Source: Amphiura filiformis (taxonomy: Eukaryota > Echinodermata > Ophiuroidea > Amphilepidida > Amphiuridae). Taken from it: 64,000 bases of DNA. Made by a program: the position numbers and the translations under genes. Positions 47,710 to 61,000 of the stretch are shown here, piece after piece (positions within the stretch are counted from its first letter, which is position 1; each line of letters starts with the position of its first letter). A model generated the notes under the pieces. That model saw only the letters and a list, made by a program, of their open reading frames with translations, was not told the origin of the DNA and searched no databases. The stretch spans positions 8,629,959 to 8,693,958 of the forward strand of contig NC_092647.1 in assembly GCF_039555335.1 (NCBI RefSeq). The letters are read 5' to 3'.

Positions 47710-48284
47710 TTCAACAACGAAAACAAGCTAAATATCGTATAATTCCACGAGGAATGTCAGTTAATCATTGCCACTCAGCCTTACCAAAAACTTCGATGAT
47801 TTCTCTGTTGATATCAGCAATAAAACTACAGAATAAAACGGCAATATTTAGCCGCTACCTGAAAAATACTGAATTCAACTTGTAAGCTTGCATACGCACC
47901 AAGGTTCCAGGAATGACGAATTTTACACGCTCTCGCGTAACGCGTAGTGTCGCTCGCGTTTGCGTATACGCTACAGTAAAAGTGTGGGTTCATCACGGAT
48001 TAACAATGGTTGGCTCCTGTATAAAGGTATAGGAAGAGTAGTTGAAAATTACGTCTGATGCCAAATGAAACCAGAAAACGTCTTCAATTTTTTGATGGTG
48101 GGACCTGGCAAATAAATCTCTATTGAAGGATTTAATAGACAGCTTTATTTTATAAGCTGCGTAATTCCTTAATGGGGTCCTTACATTATGCTAATTCATG
48201 AAAATGGTACACCAAGAATGCACCGAAAATAATTATTGCAATAAATAACAAACAATTAAACAAATAAATAATAAATAAAAACAT
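47710..48284. other. Intergenic stretch, nothing recognised
   Basis: AT-rich with (AAAT)-like patches at 48250-48285. No gene. Confidence 0.4.
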
Positions 48285-48286
48285 TA

Positions 48287-48988
48287 TTTGTGACATATTC
48301 ATATCGTGTTGCATACGGTATCAATGGATAGCTACAATATTCGCCTTTACAATGACACCCCATTTGAAACAATAACATTTTTCACGGCTGAGTACACGCC
48401 TTGCGAATGTAGTGAGGTCTCAAACAGAATTTGCCAAATTGAGCATTAGTCTGTGCAGCAAGCTGCAATCCCATATCTTCACAATTTGGGACCTAATGCA
48501 ATCCTCCAATATGACACCGCTCGCCCCAACAGAGCCACGGTAGTCAACGACTACCTACAGAATATGAGATTAGAGCCAAAATAGCCTGCCATCAGGCCAG
48601 ACCCGGGGGCAAAACCGCAACCCGATTGAACATTTGTGGGACCAGCTTGATCGTGCTGTACGTGCCAGAGAACCCACGTGCAACCACATTGAATGACCTG
48701 CGACGAATCCTTGTTGAAGAATGGAATGCCAGGTCGGCGAGCAGCATGAGGAGAAGGTTGACTATTGTGGCTGCCTGTGGTTTTTCCACCCGCTATTGAG
48801 GTTATTGGCTAGCGTTGTTTGAGCACAGAATAATGGTAAATTTGGCAAATTCTGTTTGAGACCCCACTACATTCACAAGGCGTGTACTCAGCCGTGAAAA
48901 ATGTTATTGTTTCAAGTGGGGTGTCATTGTAAAGGGGGAGCATTGTAGCTCTCAATTTATATGCAACACGATATGAATATGTCACAAA
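48287..48988 (+). mobile_element. Tc1-like transposon remnant with about 165 bp inverted ends
   Basis: Ends beginning TTTGTGACATATTCATATCG are inverted and flanked by TA (48285-48286, 48989-48990). Between the arms (about 48460-48800) the plus strand carries the C-terminal part of a Tc1-like transposase in broken frames, with NPIEHLWDQLDRAVRAREPT and LRRILVEEWNA. NPIEHLW with the following acid is the third catalytic block of this family. The N-terminal half is deleted. Confidence 0.85.
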
Positions 48989-49326
48989 TATGTTGAGATA
49001 CAAATGCTTGAAAAAACTTTCTAAACTTTTGTTGAGGAGTTTACTATGTGGGCCTTAATGTTCGAATATGATATTATATCAAAACATCTGTTGACCTGAC
49101 AACACAACGAATTTTGCTGATTCCATTTGTGTAGGCCTATTTTGGGACACGATTGTGTAAACATTGCCAAAAATTCAGTTCTGAAACAAAAATGTAAAAG
49201 GTCTGTGACAATAATTCTAGTGCCAGTTGTTCCTGTTCTTTACCCAAAGAATGCCTCTTCTATTTGAAATGCGGCCAAGTTTCAGTTCAGTTAAGATATT
49301 ATATTTAAATCCGTTGATTTAACTTA

Positions 49327-49499
49327 TATATCGACTGCTTAGTGCCAGAAGCGGGTAAGCATGTAAGTGCGATAGCTGCTATGTGTCGCTACCATGTATA
49401 GATGAGTACAATACTAGTATACTGTACGTGTGTAAATGGCCAAATGTTCACAGGGAAGCTATTGCACTTACCCACTTCTGGCACTGAGCAGTTGATATG
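49327..49499. repeat. 173 bp hairpin element
   Basis: ATCGACTGCTTAGTGCCAGA...TAAGTGCGATAGCT and its inverted copy form arms of about 45 bases with an AT-rich centre. MITE-like; no target duplication assigned. Confidence 0.75.
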
Positions 49500-49502
49500 T
49501 GT

Positions 49503-50622
49503 CAATAATGTGTAACATCGTATCATTGCTTTTTCATTTACTAATAAACGTATTAACCAAATGTTAAGAATTTCAAATGTCAAACCTTGTTAATACTCTA
49601 AAGTCTGAGATACGGATATAATTTTGTTTGAGATTTCAAACAACGTAGTTTTTCTATTGTCCAAGAAATCAGTTTTAGACAAAGCACACCATGATGCATC
49701 TTTAGGATCTTGATCCTTCACACAACATATACCCAGGGGATTAAGCATATCTCTTTAAACCAATCCAATGCCAACAGGAAGTTGTTTCTAATATCCTGTA
49801 CCAAGTGCGCATGGCCGAGGAAGGCAACGTGCCAACGTTATTCGAAAAATTTGGTACCACGTGCCAAATTCGCCATCTTGTTCCTCCGGTCCACAAGATC
49901 TCCCCGATACGTCTGTACCAGTCATCTTTAATTAGGCGCGGCCTTGATGCTTTTTAACTGTTCAATATATTTTAGTTCTTCCGGTTATACAATGATTTAT
50001 GCAAATTCGTGCCAACAAGAACTTTCCGTCCCATTGCTGAACAAAATATTTTCCCTCGCTGTAAATCATTAAAATTAAAGTCCCGAAATGAAAATAGGAG
50101 TCTGACCCTGTCAACCAAACTCAAATCACAGTCTGTGAGAGGTTAGTATAATCGTGTAAATAAGGCGGTTCCTTCGTTAGTTACGCGATAGTAACCAATC
50201 ATGGATCGCATAGGCAGGGGAGAGGGGGCGAGTTTCTCCCTAAATTTTAAAATCAGGGTATTTCCCTCCTAAAAATCCTAATAGAAAAAAAACGTAATAA
50301 TTGCCCTGTGCTTTTTCCTTTTTAGCCCCCAAAACATCGTATTTTGGGCCAAACTAGGGTAAAACCTCAAAAATGTCCATCAAATACCAAAGGTTTCCTT
50401 CATTTGGAGCTAAAATATTCTGAATTTGACTATTTTTTGCGCGCTTTGCTCGTGAATGTTACAGTAAGACCGGACAACCCCCCCCCCCCTCAATTTGAAT
50501 GCTTCCGCCGCCACTGACGGACCGTGAGGAATCTGATTAGCAGGATCGTTAGACGCCAAATAGTTTCTTTATTTCTAGCTTTTATTGTAGATGCTTTAAT
50601 GCAGCTTGTTCGAATATTAATC
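49503..50622. other. Intergenic stretch, nothing recognised
   Basis: No gene. A C9 run at 50480-50489 is low complexity. Confidence 0.4.
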
Positions 50623-50624
50623 TA

Positions 50625-50843
50625 CCGTAAAACCCCGTCTACAAGCATATATAGTGTTTTTTATAAATGTTTAATTAATTCGAAGCAAGCGTTAATATAC
50701 CAATACAATAGATCGGTCTTAAAATAATACTTGTTTGTATATGCTTGGATCCGTAATTTATTTGCTCAAACTCCATAATGGCGACTGGATTAATGTAGCT
50801 TTCATCAGAAGCACACTATATGCTTGTAGACGGGGTTTTACGG
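50625..50843. mobile_element. 219 bp mariner-type MITE downstream of gene 2
   Basis: Ends CCGTAAAACCCCGTCTACAA are inverted over about 30 bases and flanked by TA on both sides. It lies 219 bases past the stop of gene 2 and contains AATAAA on the minus strand at 50762-50757. Confidence 0.78.
50757..50762 (-). terminator. Possible poly(A) signal AATAAA for gene 2
   Basis: AATAAA on the minus strand lies 300 bases beyond the stop codon at 51062, inside the MITE at 50625-50843. No nearer canonical signal was noticed. Confidence 0.3.
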
Positions 50844-51061
50844 TATGGGCATGCAATGCCACATAAAAAACACAATGAAGCAAAAGGTGTGTGAAGCGCC
50901 AACTAGAGAATGCAATTAAAGGCGTGCAATCAGCCAAAACATTTTGATAAGCCCTTGAATACAACACAAATGTCTAAGTCTTCTTTGCCAAAGACTGAAG
51001 GTCTCATGGTCTCGTGGCAAGTTTCCATCATAGACGTAACATCAACATGATGAATGACCCT

Positions 51062-52080
51062 TCATGGCCACATAACTAATGTGTTATAATCCTGCACAGT
51101 GTATTCCATTTCAGGTATTCGTGGTTTATTATATGCACGCTTTGTCCTATCGATTTTATCATAATTTTCCCTTTGGTGTGCAACAACATTTGCAAACATA
51201 ACTGGACCTGGTCCTAGGCTTTCCATGCTCGGTACCAACGACAAAAGTGGGGCCAACGTACTGGGATGACTGGTTGAATTACTGCTGTGGCTAGTGTCAG
51301 AAGATGAAGTTACCCAAGATCGACGATCCCTATCTTCAATTTGTTCATACAAAGCCTCCGCGTCAATATCCCTAACCATATCTCCTTCAAGAACACCTCC
51401 TTGAAGAGTATATACAGATCCTCCCGCAATGGAGGTAGTAGTCGACGACATGCCATCCATAGGTGGCATTAACGACCTTCGATTGTTAGTTGCATTAACC
51501 TCATAAACAGAAAAATGAGGAGGCATGTCACTGTATAGATCAAGTTCTGGTAACGTCTCCTGAGGAACTTGGAACACTGGTATATGAACAGGATAATAGT
51601 CTGACGCTTGTGGGAGATCAGCAGGTACAGGGATATTGGTAACTGGGTTTAATATCACTGGTTCAAAATCAACAGGTACAGGGATATTGGTAACTGGGTT
51701 TAATATCACTGGTTCAAATTCGCTGAGATTTGGTAGGTCTTCTTGAATATCTTCTTGCAAATCAGGCATTATTGGTACTGGCTGGTAATAAATATGAACA
51801 CTTTTTCTTTCGCCGACACAAGAAGTACGTTTATTTTGTATAAGCGTTGATGTACTACCAAGATTGTTATCTTGGTCTCCCGGTTGACTTTGTAAGTCAG
51901 ATAGTGTCATGTAAAGTGACTCTCCTTGAACATGTCTGCTTATTCGGGTGTTATCGATGCCTTCGTTGGTAACCACATCCGGCAGACTGTAGTCATGGAT
52001 TCGACTGAGCCGCACAGAATCTGTTGGAGTAGCTGTCACTCCTTTTGGATTGTTGTCTAATGCAAGCATGTTGACAGTAA
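51062..52080 (-). CDS. Gene 2 last exon: cytoplasmic tail
   Basis: Encodes about 338 residues to the stop. Motifs in order include HDYSLPD, SLYMTLSDL, HIYYQPVPIM, DYYPVHIPV, DLYSDMPP, SVYEV, ALYEQIED, ENYDKIDR and MEYTVQDYNTLVMWP at the C terminus. A 51-base tandem duplication (starts near 51622 and 51673) gives two copies of FEPVILNPVTNIPVP. The acceptor follows TTTCACAG at 52082-52081. The methionine near 52069 is internal, since the frame is open to the acceptor and the split codon fits. Confidence 0.9.
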
Positions 52081-55000
52081 CTGTGAAAGATATGAAACAA
52101 AGATTAGATCATAATTCTGGTTACACAACTTTATCAGTATAAATAAAAATATATAATACCAAGGGGTACGTCCTCGGTTGGAGGTGTGTCCCCATTTCGA
52201 CGGTAACATACGCGAGTACACCCCCTCACACGCATAATAGTACTGTACTCCCAATTCTAGAAGAATACAGAAATACTTGCTTCATCAAAACTAGATCTGT
52301 ATTTTAATTGAAGAAAATATTATCTTCATTTGCCTGTTCAAACATATATTAATTTGTTAAAATCCATATTATGCTCTGCATTACTGCAGTATCATCTTGA
52401 TTATTGTTACACCTCATGGTATACCGGTATGTCCAAAATTTATCAGCACAAGCTTCAAGTTATTCAAAACAAGATGATTCGTTTTATTTTGAACCTAGCT
52501 CCCAGATATCATGTTGGTTGGGATGAATTTGACTTTAGTTAAACTTCTAGATACCCAAAACAGGGCTAGACAGCTAAGACTCAACCACATGTACAATATT
52601 TTCCATTCACAGAGCCCTTCTTATCTTGTCCAGTTTTTATCAAAATTTCTGATATTCATTCTCATGCCACTAGATCAAGCTCTTGAAACTTCCATGTCCC
52701 AAGAGTAGGTTCATATACCAAAAACTCTTTTTTCTACCATGCAACTCTTGATTGGAACAACTTACCTTTCCATATCAAATCAATTCTGGACAAATGTACT
52801 TATAAACATGCTATGAAAAATACCTGGCTACAATTGCTATGACCCATGAGTCTGCTGAATTTGTGTAGCTTGCTCCTTAGGTCCCTGCCTTTGTTTTGTC
52901 TTGTGTTTTGCACGCACCCAGGCATCTTTTTGTTCTTTTTGTGGGACCCCATTGGAATTAGGTCTACACAGGAAGCTAGACTTTATGGGTCATCCTTGCA
53001 ATTCGGCATAATTGCGTTAATTTATGTATGTTTGATTGTGCAATTTTGTGTCGCTTTTTGCCAAATAAATATGAATGAATGTATGAATGAATGAATGAAT
53101 GAATGAATGAATGAATGAATGAATGAATGAATGAATGAATGAATGAATGAATGAATGAATGAATGAATGATTAAACAATTAGATTTTAAAAAATAGTTTG
53201 TTAAAGAATCGGATAATAAAGATTCCATAGTATTTTGGGGGGATCTGAGAGCACAACGGACACACCAATTGCATTTTGAATACGAAGAATGGCCTTCTGA
53301 TGTCAAATAATTTTGATATTTGTTTTAAATTTGCGATCCAAGTTAGGATGTATAAAAGAATTATGAGTGATGTCTCATTTGGCAAATTATGTTTTGATTC
53401 AGGTGAACCGGAGCAGAATAGAGCAGAAAAGATGACACCTGTTGGAAACTTATTGAGCATTGTTGAGGAGAGACGGGCAGCTAAACAGAGGAATATCGAT
53501 TGAGCGCTAAGGTCTATAATATAATATCTAATATAGGTGGCACAGAACACAAAAAAGCTTGTAAGAAGGGGAAGAAATCTTTGCGTAAAGCAAAAAGAAA
53601 ACGGTACAGAGACTCAAAGACCATCTACAAAATAGTGAAGAAGATATGCAGGAAGCAAGAAGTAAAACCTGGAATTGGGATAAAAGATGAAGGTGCAAGT
53701 CTATCTATCTATCTTGCGGACGCATCCGAGAAAGAGTTTACAATTCTTTTCCAGGAATCTCTATCAGCCATCAGATTTGGGAGGTCATTAATTTCTTGAT
53801 TGACGTCCCTTGCCACACAGTCGATGTAGTTGAATGGTCTTCTTCCTCTACATGTTCGTGGAAGCCTCATACAGATGACATCTGAAATTATTTGGTCTTT
53901 AGCACGGTAGCAGTGGCCTGCAAATCTGGCTCGCCGTTGAGCAACGATGGAGGACACCTGTGGAACACCATCATAGATCTCTGATTTGGTTTTATGTTCA
54001 CGCCAGGATATATTTCGAACCCTCATCAACAGCCGGGTGTAGGTACCATCAAGACGGTCCTGAAGATCTTTCTTCATTGTCCAGGTCTCACTTCCATATA
54101 AGAGGAACCTCTCTATACAAGCTCTAAAGAAGGCAAGCTTGGTATTTCTTGATATGTTGGACTGCCAGATGGTGTGCAGCTTGTTGCAAGCTTTCCATGC
54201 TTGAGCTTTGCGAGTCAGAAAGTCTTTCTTGCTGTCGGCAACAAATGAACCAAGATATTTAAAGTCCGACACCTCCTTGAGTTGTGTGCCATCCCGAGAA
54301 AGGATTGGAGTTGGGTTCTTATCTCCATTAATACACATATATTCTGTCTTCTTGGAATTGAGAAAGAGGCCAACTTTGGCGGAAGCCTCTTCTAAAGATG
54401 ACAGTATATCTTGGGCATCTTGTGATAACGTAGCTGTTAAAGCGATGTCGTCTGCGTAGTCAAGATCGGTTAAATACGTGTTCTTCTCTCTGCTCGTCTT
54501 ATTGGGCATGATGTCGATCCCTTTGGACTTGTCAGTGTATATCGACTGTCTGAGGAGATAGTCCACCACTATCACAAAAAGGTAAGGGGTCAAGGTGTCG
54601 CCCTGCAGGATTCCAGCAGTAGAGAGAAACTCTTCAGTTGGTCCATCACCTGTTTGTACAAAACTTGAAGGATTGTCATACATTATTGCAATAGCATTCA
54701 CAATCTCCTGAGGGATCCCATAATTACGAAGAATATGCAGCATGGCCTTCCGGTTAACACTGTCGAAAGCTTTTGAGAAGTCAACAAACACAATATATGC
54801 CTAAAAGCTCTTCTATTATCCTTCTAAGGGCTAGAATCTGTGGTGTGGTTGATCTACCCTTGCGAAAACCATTTTGGTTACGTCTGAGAATAGGATCTAG
54901 ATGAGGAGAAATCCTGTTGAGCAGCATAGTGTTATACAGCTTGGCAGCAAGTGCTGACAGTGTGATACCTCTATAATTTGATGGTTGTGAAAGATCCCTT

Positions 55001-58000
55001 TCTTCGGGAGAGGTATAATTGTGGATCTTGACAAGGCTTTTGGCTTATTTCCTTCATGGTTTCATTACAGAAATCAAGCAGTTGCTGATGGAAGAGTGGG
55101 TTTTTCCAAACAATGGCTGGTATGTTGTCAGGACCAGGTGTTTTTGACTTGTTGAGCTTGCTCAGACCTTTTTGCAGTTCCTCCATAGTAAATGGACCAG
55201 TGTGTATTGGGAGATCGTCAGAGACGTTGCTGTTAAAGAACGTATCTTCAAGGTTTACGTCTTGCTCTGGTTTCCCTAGTAAGTTGGAAAAGTGTAGAAA
55301 CCAGTTGTCACGACGCTCTTCAGATGTATTGCCTTTCACTCTAACCACAGGAGCAGATTTGGTGTCAGTTATCTCCCGGAGGAGTTCCCAAGAAGCTGCA
55401 TGTTTATATTCATGATGGAGGTTGTCAAGTTCCTCTGTCTTCTTTTGAATAGAGGACTCCAGAGTTTCTGTGTAGGCTTTATCAAGAGTAACTTTGGCCG
55501 ATTCGAGGAGCTTTTGTGAGGTTCGGGTGGATCTAGCATTGTGTTTCATAGATGTACTCTTTAAGACATCTCTTGCCTCAGTGAATTTGTCTGATGCAGC
55601 AATGTTGTAGGACTGCTTTGATTTTTTAGGGAGCATCTCCAGTGCAACTTCCTCATTAGCCGCAACTAAGGTATCATAAGTGGTGCTAATATTGGGTTCT
55701 TGTAGCTCATCGTGTAGAGAACTGAAGCGGTTATAGACTGCTACCACAAACTGCTCACCCAGGATGGAGTCTCTGGTAACCTTCTTCCAGTCAATACGTT
55801 TCATTGGGTCTTTCATGGAAGTTCTGCATTTCCGGTAGCTGATTTGACATTTGCATGAAACAATCCTATGGTCCGAGTTCACACCCTCGAAGGAGCTGTA
55901 TGCACGTGAATTCTTGATTGAGTTGATCCACTCCTTTCTTATCAAAAGAACAAAGACAAAGACTAGTTGAACTAGTTGGCCATTAGGATGCCTTTGTGTC
56001 CATAATCTGTTGATGCGGTTTTGAAACCTTGTGTTTGTGGCTATGAGGTTATGTTCCTGCAGGAAGTCTTTCATGTGGTTGCCATTTCTATTGGTTTCTT
56101 TAGCAGGTATGAAGAGAGCATCCAATGGCCCAAGCTGAGCATTAAAATCTCCTCCGATTATAAGTAAGTTATGAGCTGGGATGGCATTAACTGTACGAGA
56201 AGAGAGTTCTTGGTAGAAGGAGATAACAGCTTCTTCAGGTTGTTCGTTATGTGGACTGTAGCAGCAGAGAACTGTGGATGTTGGATTGCCCAGCAGAGAA
56301 ATTTCCATAATCCGTTCATTATGACTAATAATGGACATGCAGGAATTGATGGCTCTTGGTGAGATTAAGAAGCCTACTCCACCAGTGGCAGCATTAATTC
56401 CTTTGGTTCTTCCATGCTGAAGAGGTGACTAATCTGTATCCATTCAGATCTTCCTGCAATAGGGAGTCATTGTGACAAATCCGGTGTTCCTGCAGACATG
56501 TGATGTCAATGCCATAATGTGCGGCTTCATGAGCAAGTTCTTCTTTTTTGGCTAGTGAGTTGAGAGTTCTGATGTTGAAAGTGCTGATGGTAAATGGTTT
56601 TTTCCTTTGTACAAATTTGTCTTGACCATCCTTATCTGCATCAGGTTTGGTCCGTCCAGGGATGGTATCAACTGGCTTTGAGATCAAACCGTCATTGATG
56701 TTAGCATAGTCTAACGGTGACTTAGATGGTCCAGACTTCATAGCAGGGGCTTTAACCCTGGTGCTTAAATGTAAACTAATATTTCTTGTCAGGTTTGCTC
56801 TATGATATAGTGGACATTTGTGTAAGGTAAAAAGATTACTGTGCCAAACTATTAAAGCACAGGACCATCAGCCTCATTGACATTAGCCATGCATCCAACA
56901 TCTTACTTGAGATCTTTCGACAGCGACAATATCAGGGAGAAATGGTATGGTGCTCTCAAGTGAAATGCCTAAAGCTTTTTTGAGGGGTATGGCATGCTGA
57001 ACCTGAGTGCGATGCACTATACGGATGACGTCGCAAGCAGTAATTTTCTCACGATCGATCGATCGACACAGGCGAATACGACAACCACACTCTGCGCATG
57101 ACATTCACGTCCACCTTATAATATTAGCCCGTTAACTAAAATACCGTAATAGGTTCTACCTAAAATCAACTTGTCTGAGTCTTGATCTATAGAACCCATG
57201 TGTGTTTCCGTACAATACGAATACTAATTGTCCAGTCATTTTTTTCATTGTTCTTGTTTTGCTTTTGTCTCTAAAAACCTGTGCACGTAAATTGTACTTG
57301 GCAATTGAAATTGATTCCAATTACGCTTTCTGCCATCTGACCTATTTAATCAAAATTGTGCTAAGGCCAAAATTGAGCTAAGGCTGAATATGCTTTATAA
57401 CTTGTTGGCACTTTATTTCGTAAGGAAAACATTGATCAATTCGTGCCAAAAAGTGGGATCAATGATGATTATATAATAAAAGGCAAAGTCTGAAAGTCTG
57501 GAAATGATTATTTCATGGTTTTTACATTTAAGCCTTTTACTTCGTTGTAATTTTGCTAAAACAATGCGTAGGCCTATTTGGTCCGTAACTAATTAACAGC
57601 ACCTTTTATAAGCTCGCTATGCAGGAAGAGATTTATCAAAATCGTGATAATGTTCAGGCAAATTCTGGGCACGCTCTTAAACAAGAGGATTTTGATAGAT
57701 ATAATTTATAAGCAAAAATAATTTAATAATTAATATATTATTGGATATTCTGATCATATTTTATACCTGTATTATCACCCATAACAGTGTTGTATCCATC
57801 CATATTGTCCTTTCTGCGCGGTAGCTGATTCATTCTACAAATAAATAAAAACAAATGAGGGTAAATATTTAGGTTGATTGTGTATTGTTACAGGTCGGTC
57901 ATTTTGAATGTAAAAATGAGAAGTACGTCACCTGTTTCACCTGGACAACATTCCATACATAGCAGCTCATACTCAAGTGCGTCTATTGTAATTCTGGTAT

Positions 58001-61000
58001 TCATATCGATTCAGCGCTAAAGTCCATACCATAATAATACAATAGTAGCTGCACCTGGACAACATTCCATACATAGCAGCTCATATCCAGGTGCGTCTAT
58101 TGTAATTCTGGTATTCATATCGATTCAGCGCTAAAGTCCATACCATAAATACAATAGTAGCTGCACCTGGACAACATTCCATACATAGCAGCTCATATCC
58201 AGGTGTGTGTATTGTAATTCTGGTATTCATATCGGTTACGGTTCGCTATCTCTAAGGTTCGCTATCTCTAAGGTTCGCTATCTCTAAGGTTCGCTATCTC
58301 TAAGGTTCGTTATCACTAATTACGAAAACGGTCCGCTATACCTAAGGTTCGATATCACTAATTTTGAAAAAGGTTCGGTATTTCTAAGGTTCGATATCAC
58401 TCATTTTAAATAAGGTTCGCTATCTCTAATTTTAAAAAGGTCCGCTATCACTAATTTATTGAAGGTTCGCTATCTCTAAGGTTCGCTATCACTAATTTTA
58501 AATAAGGTCCGCTATCTCTAATTTTAACAATCCCGGTATGCCTAAGGTTCGCTATATCTAATTTTAAATAAGGTCCGCTATCTCTAAGGTTCGCTATCCC
58601 TAAGGTTCGCTATCTCTAAGGTTTGCTATCACTAATTTAAAATAAGATTCGCTATCTCTAATTTTAAATAAGGTTCGCTATCTCTAATTTTGAATAAGGT
58701 TCGCTATCTCTAATTTCAAATGAGGTTCGCTATAGCGGTCCTTATTTAAAATTAGAGATAGCGGACCTTATTTGAAATTAGAGATAGCGGACCTTATCTA
58801 AAATTAGAGATAGTGGACCTTATTTAAGATTAGTGATAACGAACCTTAGGTATAGCGAACCGTAATCGAAATTAGTGATAGCGAACCTTAGAGATAGCGA
58901 ACCTTGATAAATTAGGGATAGCGAACCTTAAACAAAATTAGTGATAGCGAACCTTATGTGTAGCGGACCTTTATTGCAATTAGTCATAGCGAACCTTAGA
59001 GATAGCGAACCTCCAAAAAATTAGTGATAGCGGATCTTATTCAAAATTAGTGATAGCGAACCTTATTTTAAATTAGTGATAGCGAACCTTATTTAAAATT
59101 AGTGATATCGAACCTTAGAACTAGCGAACCTTATTCTAAATTAGTGATATCGAACCTTAGAAGTAGCGGACCTTTTTTTAGTTATAGCGAACCTTTTTCT
59201 CTATTAGAGATAGCGGGATTCTGATCTCCATAGACTTTACACGTTAGTGATAGCGAACCTTAGAGATAGCGAACCTTAGAGATAGCGGACCTTAGAGATA
59301 GCGGGATGTCACCTTCATATCGATTCAGCACTAAAGTCCATACCATAAATACAATAGTAGCTGTACCTGGACAACATTCCATACATAGCAGCTCATATCC
59401 AGGTGCGTGTATTGTAATTCTGGTATTCATTTCGATTCAGCGCTAAAGTCCATACCATAAATACAATAGTAGCTGCACCTGGACAACATTCCATACATAG
59501 CAGCTCATATCCAGGTGCATGTATTGTTATTCTGGTATTCATATCGATTGAGCGCTAAGGTCTATGTCATAAATACAATAATGGACAACATTCCATATAT
59601 AATAGCACCTCATACCCAGCTGCATGTATTGTTGTTCTGGTATTCATATCGATTGAGCACTAAGGTCTATACCATAAATACAATAGCTGCACCTGGACAA
59701 CATTCCATACATTGCAGCTCATACCCAGGTGAATGTATTGTAATTCTGGTATTCATATTGATTTCAGTGCTAAAATGTCAATAACCTGACTAGCTTTATG
59801 CTATATTGTCTAATACCGAATTAAGCGGTCTAAGAGCGTGTTTATAGTGAGCCAGATTATCCGGTATTTTATGGATGGCGGATTTAGCGTATAGCGTTAT
59901 TCAAGGAAGTGGAACAGGCTTTTATAACTCCCGAGCTTTAATTTGTCACTGTCATAACACATCACCTAAAATGAAATTTGGTACAGTACTGGAGCAATAA
60001 TGTTAAAAATTTAGGCCGGTATCGTTTCGATTGCAAACTATTTGAAACTGGCACCATATTTGAGTCTCCCACGTTGCATTGCGGTGACCTCTATCAAGCT
60101 GAGGTCAACCACCTGTGTCGTAATCGGATTCAGAATAGCGCTATTGGTCGCCACTAATAAACATCCGAGATAATGGATAAGTGACATTCCAGCCTAATTC
60201 CATATGAGCGTGTTTTTAGTGGTTGTATACCGAAAGATTATAATGCAATAATAATTGATTTTGCAGTAGTTATACGCTACACGCTAAAATACCGGATAAT
60301 CTGGCTCACTATATAAACCCGCTCAATGAGCGTGTTTATAGTGAGCCAGCATACCAACAACTCAACTTGACTGTAACAAAATTATCTTTTGAATCTCTCT
60401 GCTCCTAAGCAGTTAAGTAACAGATTCTGGGAAATACTCTTGAGAGAGGAGTAAATAAGCACGGAACGAGATTTTCCGTAATAGTGGTTAAGTAGAATTC
60501 CTTTTATCCTGCAAGCACAACAATGATATAAAATTGGTTCGACTGTTTCTTTGTCGTGATGAATAATGAACACTGGGTGTAACAAGTGTGAACAACGCTG
60601 GCATTGTCAACACCTGCCTTTTGCACTCTCACCATTGACCTTGATAAATGCATGTTTTAGATCTCTTAGGGATCTGGATACGTGGCGTTTCACCACAGAC
60701 CATATAAACACATGTTTCGATGGTCTATGTTTTTAGGAAGGTCATAAATTTACTATTCTGCGATCGATAACCATGAGCTTAAAATGACGGTATATTCAGT
60801 CTGTGCCCGTTTATAAGATGGGAAACATTCAGAGTCCCGAATACCTCTAAATCTAACCCCGGGAATCTAACCTACTACGTAGACCAAACTTTGTACCACC
60901 GTCAATACTCGCCAAAGGTAGATGCGTGATTGCAAGTACTCATCCCTATATAATAGAATAATTCGGAACTTTGCTTCGTAATGTGATGTGCCCTGAGTAA

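Noticed and set aside
52057..52254. Separate start for gene 2 at the methionine near 52069
   Set aside because: The frame stays open back to the acceptor at 52081, and the split codon joins the juxtamembrane exon, so this methionine is internal.
57939..59775. CRISPR-like repeat-spacer pattern
   Set aside because: The 112 bp units are head to tail with no spacers, and the inner array is a mirrored repeat flanked by a target duplication.
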